Shown: positions 18,123 to 25,562 of the stretch, piece by piece
Numbering within the stretch: position 1 is the stretch's first letter
How the letters are laid out: the number at the start of each line of letters is the position of its first letter
Assembly (NCBI GenBank): GCA_024280265.1
Contig: JAJRQL010000183.1
Location: forward strand, 1 to 40,845
DNA: 40,845 nt
Reading direction: 5' to 3'
From: Deltaproteobacteria bacterium
Lineage (GTDB): Bacteria > Desulfobacterota > Desulfobulbia > Desulfobulbales > Desulfocapsaceae
Position numbers and translations under genes: made by a program
The notes under the pieces: generated by a model
Told to the model about the DNA's origin: nothing
The model's database searches: none
The model's input: only the letters and a program-made list of their open reading frames with translations

Positions 18123-20270
18123 ATGGAAAATAAGAATAGCATATATACTCTTACAGCAAGCTGTGCCGCTGGTCTCGAAGAGCTGGTTGGTCAGGAGGTT
18201 TATGATTTTGGTGGAACTGAGGTTGATCAGGCTAGGGGACTTGTGACTTGGCAGGCGGATCTGGAGTCTGCCTATCGTACCTGCCTCTGGTCTCGATACG
18301 CCTCAAGGGTTTTTATAAAGCTGAGAGATTTCCCGGCCCCAAACGAAGATGCGCTCTATGAAGGGGCTCTGCAGGTGAACTGGGTAGAGCATCTGGATAC
18401 GGGATGTACTTTTGCGGTGGATTGCAGTATTTCTCACTCAGCAATCAGTCACAGCGGTTTTGCGGCCCTTCGGGTGAAGGACGCGCTGGTGGATCAGTTT
18501 CGGGAAAAACTGGGGATACGTCCCTCGGTTTCAGTGGTACGTCCCAGTATTAGAATTCGTGTCTATATCCATAAGGATCATGCCACTCTCTCCCTTGATC
18601 TCAGTGGTGAAAGCCTCCATAGGCGAGGATATCGCAGAGAGGGCGGCAGCCTTGCTCCCCTGAAAGAGAGCCTGGCGGCAGCCATAGTCTCCCTGGCTGG
18701 CTGGAGCCCGGAAACAGGGTCTGACATCATGCTCCTGGATCCCATGTGTGGTTCCGGCACTCTGCTCATTGAGGCGGCTCTGATCTATGGGGATGCTGCT
18801 CCCGGACTTTCCAGAAGCTATTTTGGGTTTAGTGGCTGGAAACAGCATGATAAAGAGCTCTGGTCAAGCTTGGTGGATGAGGCCGTGGAACGGGAGGAGG
18901 CTGGACTTGAACGGGAATGGCCAATGCTTCTGGGCTATGATGCTGATCCACGTGCCGTGGCGGTGGCCAGAAACAATATTGAACATGCCTGCTATGAGGA
19001 TAAGATCGTAATTAAACAGGGGCAGCTCGCCCAGCTCCGTCGTCCTGCCGCTCAGGGGATCATGATTGTGAATCCTCCCTATGGCGAGCGGATTTCTGAA
19101 GCTGATGAGGCTGAACAGCTGCATCGTGCCCTGGGGCGTATCTGTAAGAAGGAGCTGAGCGGCTGGCAGCTTGGGGTGTTTACCTCCAACCCAGATTTTG
19201 GCGACCGGATGGGGATCAAGTGGGAGCGGACTCACCGCCTCTACAATGGATCCATCAACTGTCGCCTGTTTTGTGGTGTTGCCTCTCTCCTTGAAGAAGA
19301 GACTTTTGAGTGGCATCTCGCAGTGGAGCCGGGACCTGATGAAGGGATAGAGTTTGGAAACAGGCTGCGCAAAAATTCCAAAAAGTCTCTTAAGTGGGCA
19401 AGACGTGAGGGGCTGAACTGTTTTCGTGTCTATGACAGAGACCTTCCGGACTATAATGTTTCAGTGGATCTGTATGAAAAGTGGATTCATGTTCAGGAAT
19501 ATGCTGCCCCTGACACGGTCGATGAAAAAGTGGCCCAGTGCCGTTTTCAGCAGACTCTTCATCAGATTCGTCACCTTTTTGGGGTTCGCAGAGATCGGGT
19601 TTTTCTGAAAAAGAGACGGAGACAGAAAGGAAAGGCTCAGTATCAGAAACAGGGCAGCCGCAAAAAGATGCATACGGTGCGGGAGGGTGACTGTTTTCTG
19701 CTGGTTAATTTCACCGATTATCTCGATACCGGGATATTTCTTGACCATCGCAACATTCGACTGCGCATTGCCCGGGAAGCGACTGGGAAGCGGTTTTTGA
19801 ACCTCTTTGCCTATACTGGAACCGCAACAGTCCACGCGGCTGTTGGCGGCGCTGAATCAACCACCACCGTGGATCTTTCTGCCAACTACCTGAAGTGGGC
19901 CCGCATGAACCTTGCTTTGAATGGCTTTGGGGGCTTAGCCCATGAAACTGTGCAGCGGGACTGTTTGGAGTGGCTGGCAGAAGACAGGCATGAGTATGAT
20001 CTGATCTTTGTTGATCCTCCCACTTTCTCAAATACCAAAAAGGCGGGGAGGGTGTTTGATGTACAGCGGGATCATCGCCTTCTCATTGAAAAAGCGATGG
20101 CCCGTCTGGCAGAGGGCGGGTTACTCATCTTTTCCACAAATTTCAGGCGATTCAAGATGGATGAGTCCATTGAAAAATATTACTCGGTCCGCAATATCAG
20201 CAGGGACACCATTCCCGTTGATTTTGCCAGGAACAGCAGGATTCATCACTGCTGGGAAATACGAAGATAA
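18123..20270 (+). CDS. rlmL: Bifunctional 23S rRNA methyltransferase RlmKL (m2G2445 and m7G2069)
   Basis: Two methyltransferases in one 715-residue chain. The N-terminal part has a THUMP domain (TLTASCAAGLEELVGQEV; VVRPSIRIRVYIHKDHATLSLDLSGESLHRRGYR), then a Rossmann domain with LLDPMCGSGTLLIEAAL and the catalytic NPPYGERI, matching RlmL, which makes m2G2445. The C-terminal part has a PUA-like linker and a second Rossmann domain, RFLNLFAYTGTATVHAA, VDLSANYLKWARMNLALNG and FVDPPTFSN, matching RlmK, which makes m7G2069. The ATG at 18123 is chosen because the family starts near it; neither it nor the TTG at 18087 has a convincing ribosome site. Length is normal. Confidence 0.93.
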   Translation: MENKNSIYTLTASCAAGLEELVGQEVYDFGGTEVDQARGLVTWQADLESAYRTCLWSRYASRVFIKLRDFPAPNEDALYEGALQVNWVEHLDTGCTFAVDCSISHSAISHSGFAALRVKDALVDQFREKLGIRPSVSVVRPSIRIRVYIHKDHATLSLDLSGESLHRRGYRREGGSLAPLKESLAAAIVSLAGWSPETGSDIMLLDPMCGSGTLLIEAALIYGDAAPGLSRSYFGFSGWKQHDKELWSSLVDEAVEREEAGLEREWPMLLGYDADPRAVAVARNNIEHACYEDKIVIKQGQLAQLRRPAAQGIMIVNPPYGERISEADEAEQLHRALGRICKKELSGWQLGVFTSNPDFGDRMGIKWERTHRLYNGSINCRLFCGVASLLEEETFEWHLAVEPGPDEGIEFGNRLRKNSKKSLKWARREGLNCFRVYDRDLPDYNVSVDLYEKWIHVQEYAAPDTVDEKVAQCRFQQTLHQIRHLFGVRRDRVFLKKRRRQKGKAQYQKQGSRKKMHTVREGDCFLLVNFTDYLDTGIFLDHRNIRLRIAREATGKRFLNLFAYTGTATVHAAVGGAESTTTVDLSANYLKWARMNLALNGFGGLAHETVQRDCLEWLAEDRHEYDLIFVDPPTFSNTKKAGRVFDVQRDHRLLIEKAMARLAEGGLLIFSTNFRRFKMDESIEKYYSVRNISRDTIPVDFARNSRIHHCWEIRR

Positions 20271-20282
20271 CAGGATTAAAGC

Positions 20283-20368
20283 ATGATAGAGGAGTTGAGT
20301 CCTGCCGAAGTGCGGCGGCGAATGAAAGAGAAAGTTGCCTTTGTTGTGAATGTGGTTATAACTGTTAC
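20283..20368 (+). pseudogene. N-terminal stub of a gene cut off by an IS21-type element (thioredoxin- or rhodanese-like?)
   Basis: An ATG 12 bases after rlmKL, with AGGA eight bases upstream, opens MIEELSPAEVRRRMKEKVAF and then VVNVV. After about 28 codons the frame runs into the left end of the IS21-type remnant and stops within it. The pattern LSPAEVRRRM...FVVNV resembles the first helix and strand of rhodanese or thioredoxin-like proteins, but too little is left to decide. No downstream half is found beyond the insertion, so the rest is deleted. Confidence 0.5.
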
Positions 20369-20376
20369 TGACTGCC

Positions 20377-20476
20377 CTTATAGAGCCACCTGAAGATCGG
20401 GCTAATGAAGCCACCCTGTGACCGGGGTAATGGAGCCACTTCAGGATCGGCCTAATAGAGCCACTTAATCAGAGTT
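20377..20476 (+). repeat. Four tandem 25-bp repeats at the IS21 left end
   Basis: Copies start at 20377, 20402, 20427 and 20452 with an exact 25-base period. Each carries a core of the form TAATRGAGCCACY and most end in GATCGG or ACCGG. IS21-family ends characteristically hold multiple such copies, which are transposase-binding sites. The fourth copy diverges in its second half. Confidence 0.85.
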
Positions 20477-20547
20477 TCGGATTTTCCATCCCATCGGTGT
20501 AGAGTCCTCTGATTTGTTTTTCAACAAATCCGAGGAGGATCACAAAG

Positions 20548-21471
20548 ATGGGTAACAGGAGATTCGAAATGCATGAATATCGTCACATACTTGCCCGGAT
20601 ACGCCAGGGTGAGTCAGATCGCAGGCTTGCCAAAACTGGTCTTATAGGCCGCAACAAGGCTGCTGCACTCAGAAGTACCGCTCAACGCCACGGCTGGCTG
20701 GAGACAACATCCCCGCTTCCAGATGATCAGGAACTTGCCGGGACTCTTGCCACTCCTGCAACCAGGCAGCAGGACTCCTCTATCGCCCCCTTTGCCGAGG
20801 AGGTAAAGGGCTGGACAGCCAGGGCATCTCCGGAACCGTCATTCACAGAACGCTTCAGGAAAATTCGGTGTCACCGGCAGCTATTCAGCTGTGCGCGATT
20901 CCTGCAAAAACTCCAAAAAGATAAACCGCCCGAAGCCACCGTTATGCTCGACCACGAGCCCGGTGACAGCGCTCAGGTGGACTTCGGGGCCGGTCCACTC
21001 ATCGTGGATGTCTTCACCGGTGAAGAGTTCAAGACCTGGTTTTTCATCATGACCCTGGCCTGGAGCCGCCACCAATATGCTGAGATGGTTCGGGATCAGA
21101 AAATTCTCACCTGGCTTGGATGTCACCGTCGGGCACTGGCGTTCTTTGGTGGTGTTCCTGGCCGGGTCGTTATCGATAACCCCAAGGCGGCAATCACCAG
21201 AGCCTGCTGGCGTGACCCTGCCGTCCAACGTTCCTACGCCGATTTTGCTGAAGGATACGGCTTCCTCATTTCACCCTGTACGCCACGCGAACCGAAAAAG
21301 AAGGGAATCGTAGAGGCCGGAGTAAAATACGTTAAACGTAACTTCCTGCCCCTGAAGAACTTCCGCTCCCTTGCCGATGCCAATCAGCAGTTACAGCGCT
21401 GGAACAGAGAAATCGCCTCCGTCCGGATACACGGGACCACCAGACAGCAGCCCATTCAACTTTTTAACTAA
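20548..21471 (+). pseudogene. istA: Truncated IS21-type transposase IstA
   Basis: The N-terminus MGNRRFEMHEYRHILARIRQ with the helix-turn-helix DRRLAKTGLIGRNKAAALR is typical of IstA, and GAGGAGG lies upstream of the ATG. The DDE core is visible: D in QVDFGAGP, D in VVIDNPKAA, and E in KKGIVEAGVKYVKRNFLP. It ends at 307 residues, against about 500 for a full IstA, just after GTTRQQP. Within the second helix-turn-helix (20860-20897) the reading frame is shifted and restored: the adjacent frame reads FGVTGSYSAVR, as expected for IstA. That requires an extra A in the run at 20860-20863 and a lost base near 20897. Confidence 0.85.
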
Positions 21472-22233
21472 ACAGAACGGCATCTGTTGAAGCCGCTTCC
21501 GGACAGGCCGCCGGAACCTGCGGTTCCCGCATCTCCTGAATAACCTGGGCAACATCGGCAATGGGAAAGATCAGGATAACCACGATATCCAGGAGACCGT
21601 CAGTGATACATGCGCCTGGTGCCAGCAGCTGCCCTCCTCCAGCCTGCCTGTCGTTGCAGACAGCTGCAACCACAACCTCTCCTTCCATGTCAATACCTTC
21701 TGCCAGCAGTCGACTGTGGTTGGGGCTGAAGGTGAGGGATTTTATCACAGCAGTCAGGGCGTAGGCCGCGCCGCCAAGAAAATTTTTGAGTTGAGGGGGG
21801 GGCTGCGGTGATCCGAGAACCGAATCCGCCAGAGGCGACATTGATAAAAAAACCTCTTGTTGGCCTGGACAATATCAACATCTCTGCTCGTTCCGGACAG
21901 AGTAAGGGTGAGGGCATCAAGTGGTGCATGAGGAATGGAGCAGGATGTGGCAAAATCATTGGCAGTGCCAAGGGGCAGGATGGCAAGCTCGGGTCTTTTT
22001 CCTTTTTCCAGTCCCGCAAGACCATTAATCACCTCGTTGAGGGTACCGTCTCCGCCACCAGAAACAATGCGCTTGACTCCTTCCCGGCCTGCCTCACGAA
22101 CCAGCCTCTCTCCGTCACCCTGCTCCCAGGTAACCCGTACCTGGATATCAGCAGACTGACTGCGTAGCGAGTATACTGCAGCGCGGATTTCTTCCTGTTC
22201 TGCCTTTTTTCCATTGAGTATGAATCGTATCAT
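21470..22233 (-). pseudogene. Frameshifted, 3'-truncated YegS-like lipid (diacylglycerol/sphingosine-type) kinase
   Basis: Read from 22233 downwards, the protein begins MIRFILNGKK and carries the DAGK catalytic signature IVSGGGDGTLNEVINGL and LPLGTANDFATS, close to YegS. The frame then breaks twice. A run of seven T at 21844-21850 (minus-strand sense) should be six to give RFFINVASGGFGSRITA. A run of eight C at 21795-21802 should be seven to give PPQLKNFLGGAAYALTAV. The third frame continues through NDRQAGGGQLLAPGACITDGLLDI. The C-terminal beta-sandwich end is missing where the IS21 remnant abuts. Both shifts are in homopolymers, so sequencing error is possible for those, but the 3' truncation is real. 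Confidence 0.8.
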
Positions 22234-22334
22234 TTGAAACCTGATTCAGAGTATATGAGATCCTGCCGCATCAGCTCCATTGTATTCCGATATATCTCAT
22301 TTGGAAAAGAAAAATATAATTTGTTCTTCTGGAA

Positions 22335-22690
22335 TCAGGTGGTTTTCTGCACCAGCACCCCTTCACCGACGATGAACTCCAGGATATCGTCGACACCCAG
22401 GCCAGTTTCATGTTGGTAAGGACATAGGGGCGTGTATCTCGCATCTTCTTGGTGTCCCGATACATGACTGACAATGAAGGGGGGACAGATCCACTTTATT
22501 AATCACCAGAAGGTCAGGAAGGGTGATCCCGGGCCCACCCTTCCGGGGAATCTTATCACCTGGCCGCCACGTCAACAACATAGATGGCAAGCTCGGCCAG
22601 TTCTGGACTGAAGGTGGCACTCAGTTTATCACCACCGCTCTCAATGATGACAACAAGCTCCAGAAAGGTTTCTGTGAAATCATCAATCGC
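22335..22690 (-). pseudogene. ureG: Decayed urease accessory GTPase fragment (ureG)
   Basis: Pieces of UreG are recognisable in three frames on the minus strand: [19 protein letters not shown] and IYVVDVAA, then [13 protein letters not shown] with [11 protein letters not shown] (the G4 motif NKVD), then [19 protein letters not shown], and finally TGLGVDDILEFIVGEGVLVQ ending at TGA 22335. At least three single-base shifts break the frame. The P-loop and N-terminal third are absent, replaced by an IS5-type remnant at about 22690. No other urease gene is nearby. This is a non-functional relic. Confidence 0.8.
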
Positions 22691-23365
22691 TGCAAGGTTG
22701 CCAAGCTTTTTGCCATCTTCAACGATTATCTCAGTGAGAACGGCTATCGTGCGCAGAAAGGGACAAATAATCGATGCCTCTATTGTGAAGGTTCCGATAC
22801 AACGCAACAGCCGCGAGGAAAACAAGCAGATCAAAAACGGTCACCAGCCGGAAAGATGGAGCGAAAACAAAAAAACACCAGAAAGATACCGATGCCAGCT
22901 GGTCCAAAAAGAATAACAAAAGCTTTTTCGGATAGAAGAATCATATATCTGTTGATGTGGCCCACAAGTTCATCCGGGAGTATTCGGTGACCAGTGCCAG
23001 TGTTCATGACAGCAATGTCTTTGAAGAACTGCTGGATCCGAACAACAGCAGCCGGGATGTCTGGGCTGATTCGGCGTATCGCTCTGAAGATACCACCAAC
23101 TGGTTGCAATCCAACAGTTTCAGAGAGCATCTCCAACGAAAAGGGACACGCAGTCGTAAGTTTGACCCGATGGGAGCAGCAGGGAAACCCGACAGGAGCG
23201 AGAATACGATCCCGGGTGGAGCATATTTTCGGGGTCCAGGCGCAACGGGCCGGTAACATGCTTCTTCGATGTGTCGGCATTATACGGGCCAGGATAAAGA
23301 TAGGGTTGCGAAACCTGGCCTTTGACTTTGATAGATATGGGACTCTTTGCACATATCATGAGTGA
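22690..23365 (+). pseudogene. IS5-family transposase remnant
   Basis: Three frames together spell an IS5-type DDE transposase without its N-terminal part: [19 protein letters not shown], then [20 protein letters not shown], then KDTDASWSKKNNKSFFG, a TAG stop at 22933-22935 where the family has Tyr, KNHISVDVAHKFIREYS, DSNVFEELLD, DVWADSAYRSE, and RIRSRVEHIFGVQ to the C-terminus at 23365. Several single-base frameshifts plus the nonsense codon make it inactive. It abuts the ureG relic in the opposite direction. Confidence 0.8.
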
Positions 23366-23925
23366 AGTGTGTCCAATGCTGGGAAATCCTGTCCAATTTG
23401 GGATGAATTCTCAAGTTGAATGGGATTTGGATGAATGTGCAGATAGATTCCAAGTCAACTTCTGATAACCATTATTACTAAAAAGGCTTGTAGATTGAAA
23501 ATCTGATTTTTCAAGGTTCCCTAAAAACACTCCGTTTTTCGGTGACGAAGTTGCGTGTGGTTTTTGTTCTTCGTAAGGAACAGATTGTGCCAGTAACGTG
23601 GGTTAGTGCCTGTTCAGAAATGGTCTTTTTCTCCAAACCCTTTGTTGCTTTAAAAAAATATCCTCTGAATATCAAATATCTGAAGTTTCCCGGAAACGTT
23701 TCATTCCGCCATCCGCATGAAGGCAGTCACGAGCGAATTGATCACCGATTTTCGTGGAACCGGGCAAAGTATTGCAAAATTATCGTCCATTGTTGATTTC
23801 GCCACCAGCCTTCGGACTTTGAAAAGGCGAAATGGTCACGACCTTTGACAGCATGCCTTCGGCTTGGAGTTGTCTCCAGCCCGCAGGAGATGAGCGAAAG
23901 GTATGAGGCGGGAGGTGGTAAAGAA

Positions 23926-23964
23926 AACAGACAAAATGGAAGGAAATCTTCCATTTTGTCTGTT
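23926..23964. repeat. 17-bp perfect inverted repeat
   Basis: AACAGACAAAATGGAAG and CTTCCATTTTGTCTGTT pair without mismatch around the 5-base loop GAAAT. There is no T-run after it, so it is not an obvious terminator. Its right arm overlaps the NifA-type activator motif that begins at 23957. Confidence 0.9.
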
Positions 23965-23972
23965 CCTTGACA
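23957..23972 (+). promoter_or_regulatory. NifA-type upstream activator sequence
   Basis: TGT-CTGTTCCTTG-ACA matches the TGT-N4-T-N5-ACA consensus for NifA, including the internal T. It lies about 91 bases upstream of the -24 element, a usual distance for enhancer action on a sigma-54 promoter. A single copy is seen. A chance match cannot be excluded for so short a motif. Confidence 0.6.
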
Positions 23973-24062
23973 ATTTCCGGGTTGTACCTGAATGATTCAG
24001 GGTGGAGTGTTTTTTTAGGTCATTTATCTGAAAAATCGTCATTAGTTCGAATTTTCCTGTTC

Positions 24063-24077
24063 TGGCACAGTGGTTGC
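24063..24077 (+). promoter_or_regulatory. Sigma-54 promoter of nifENB
   Basis: TGGCAC-AGTGG-TTGC, preceded by C and followed by T, is a full match to the -24/-12 consensus with the invariant GG and GC ten bases apart. It predicts a start near 24089, about 65 bases before the nifE start codon. Confidence 0.88.
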
Positions 24078-24155
24078 TTTTACAACCTCATAATAATTGT
24101 CTGTTCATGATTTTACTCTATGGCCGGATACAAACTGCAACAGGGAAGGATGATT

Positions 24156-25535
24156 ATGGAACCATTGAATGAACGAAAAGACCAGATCCACCGTACCGGA
24201 GAGCAGCCCTTTACACTGGCATGCAACAAAGATTCCCTCGCAGGTGCTGTGAGCCAGAGGGCCTGTGTTTTCTGCGGATCCCGTGTGGTACTCTACCCCA
24301 TAGCCGATGCTCTGCACCTGGTACATGGCCCGATTGGCTGTGCCGTCTACACTTGGGATATCCGTGGAGCACTTTCTTCAGGACCTGAGCTGCACCGCCT
24401 CTCCTTTTCAACTGACCTCCAGGAACTTGATGTGGTTTTCGGGGGTGAGAAAAAGCTCACTGCAGCTCTTTTGGAGCTCATAGATCGCCACAGCCCGAAG
24501 GCTGCCTTTGTCTATGCCACCTGTATTGTAGGTATAATCGGAGATGATGTTGAGGCAATATGCCGGGAGGTGGAGAGAAAGAGTGGCATACCGGTTATTC
24601 CGGTTCAGTCAGAGGGGTTTAAAGGGAATAAGCGGGCAGGGTACACAGCAGCCTGCAATGCTATGGCAAGGCTGATTGGTACCGGGGACACGAAAACTGT
24701 CGCCCCTCATTCCATAAATATTTTAGGGGATTTTAACCTGGCTGGCGAGATCTGGATGATCCGTGAGTATTTTGAACGTATGGGCGTTGAGGTTGTTGCC
24801 AATATCACAGGTGATGGCCGGGTGGCTGACATCAGTCGTGCCCATGGCGCGGCCTTAAACGTTGTGCAGTGCTCTGGTTCCACCATGGATCTGGCTAGTA
24901 TGATGGAAAGGGATTATGGAATTCCGTCAATCAGGGTCTCTTATTTTGGGGTTGAGGACATGGCCCAGGCCCTCTATGACGTGGCTGAGTTTTTTAAGGA
25001 TTCGCCGGAAATTCTTGATAAGGCAAGGGATATTGTGAAAGGGGAGTTACAGGAGCTTCTTCCAAAACTTGCTTTTTACAAGGAAGAACTTTCCGGGAAA
25101 AAGGCTGCCATTTACGTGGGGGGGACATTCAAGGCTTTTTCACTAGTTAAGGCATTTCGCCTTTTGGGGATGGAAGTTGTGATGGTGGGTTCTCAAACCG
25201 GGACTGAAGATGAGTACCGGGAACTTGCAGAAATTACTGATCCCGGGACCATCATTGTGGATGATACTAATCCCCTGGAATTGACAAGCTTTCTGGAAGA
25301 GAAACGGGTTGACATTTTTGTCGGTGGGGTAAAAGAGCGCCCCATTGCCTACAAACTCGGGGTTGGATTTTGTGATCATAACCACGAACGTAAAGAGGCC
25401 CTGGCCGGGTTTATGGGAATGCTCAATTTTGCCCGCGAGGTTCACTCTTCGGTGATGAGTCCGGTGTGGCGTTTTACCCCTCAGTGGGAGCATCTTGGTG
25501 CGGAACTGCAACTCCTGGCAGTTAACAACTCCTAA
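24156..25535 (+). CDS. nifE: Nitrogenase FeMo-cofactor scaffold subunit NifE
   Basis: NifE pairs with NifN in a NifD/NifK-like tetramer on which NifB-co is matured to FeMo-co. Conserved P-cluster-type Cys positions are visible in ACVFCGS (C37), HGPIGCAVYTWDIRG (C62) and YATCIVGIIGDD. LGDFNLAGEIW and NVVQCSGSTMDLASMM follow in family order. The product is 459 residues. The ATG at 24156 is preferred because GGGAAGG lies six bases upstream; earlier in-frame ATGs at 24120 and 24150 have no usable ribosome site. It is the first gene after the sigma-54 promoter, so expression is expected only under nitrogen fixation conditions. nifHDK are not in the window. Confidence 0.94.
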   Translation: MEPLNERKDQIHRTGEQPFTLACNKDSLAGAVSQRACVFCGSRVVLYPIADALHLVHGPIGCAVYTWDIRGALSSGPELHRLSFSTDLQELDVVFGGEKKLTAALLELIDRHSPKAAFVYATCIVGIIGDDVEAICREVERKSGIPVIPVQSEGFKGNKRAGYTAACNAMARLIGTGDTKTVAPHSINILGDFNLAGEIWMIREYFERMGVEVVANITGDGRVADISRAHGAALNVVQCSGSTMDLASMMERDYGIPSIRVSYFGVEDMAQALYDVAEFFKDSPEILDKARDIVKGELQELLPKLAFYKEELSGKKAAIYVGGTFKAFSLVKAFRLLGMEVVMVGSQTGTEDEYRELAEITDPGTIIVDDTNPLELTSFLEEKRVDIFVGGVKERPIAYKLGVGFCDHNHERKEALAGFMGMLNFAREVHSSVMSPVWRFTPQWEHLGAELQLLAVNNS

Positions 25536-25562
25536 CATAACAATCTACCAACAGGGATAGCC

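Larger units (their letters stand above)
20369..21471 (+). mobile_element. Truncated IS21-family insertion sequence (left end plus partial istA)
   Basis: The left end starts near TGACTGCC at 20369, carries four tandem 25-base repeats, and is followed by an IstA-type transposase reading frame. The istB gene and the right end are absent: sequence similarity to IstA ends at about 21468, where the remnant abuts a truncated lipid-kinase gene in the opposite direction. The element is therefore a deletion derivative, not mobile by itself. Confidence 0.8.
23505..24037. mobile_element. 533-bp segment bounded by inverted repeats, MITE-like candidate
   Basis: The left edge reads GATTTTTCA (23505-23513), six bases, then CCTAAAAACACTCC (23520-23533). 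The right edge in reverse complement reads GATTTTTCA (24029-24037), nine bases, then CCTAAAAAAACACTCC (24004-24019). The order, orientation and sequence match apart from the spacer and two extra A. The interior has no transposase. It holds an open stretch reading FRHPHEGSHERIDHRFSWN (near 23700-23760), a TTCGCC/GGCGAA dyad at 23798-23831 and a 17-bp perfect hairpin at 23926-23964. This suggests a non-autonomous or structured dispersed repeat. It ends 26 bases before the nifE sigma-54 promoter. The region 23366-23504 just before it shows nothing recognisable. Confidence 0.6.

Noticed and set aside
20377-20476. 25-bp repeats as a short CRISPR or plasmid iteron array
   Set aside because: The copies are contiguous without spacers and directly precede IstA, which fits IS21 ends.
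22556-22834. Minus-strand frame read as a full protein
   Set aside because: Only its C-terminal half is UreG; the N-terminal half is antisense to the IS5 transposase remnant.
23542-23796. 84-codon frame inside the inverted-repeat element
   Set aside because: No ribosome site at the GTG and no recognised domain. The segment FRHPHEGSHERIDHRFSWN may be a conserved part of the repeat rather than a protein, so it is described with the element.
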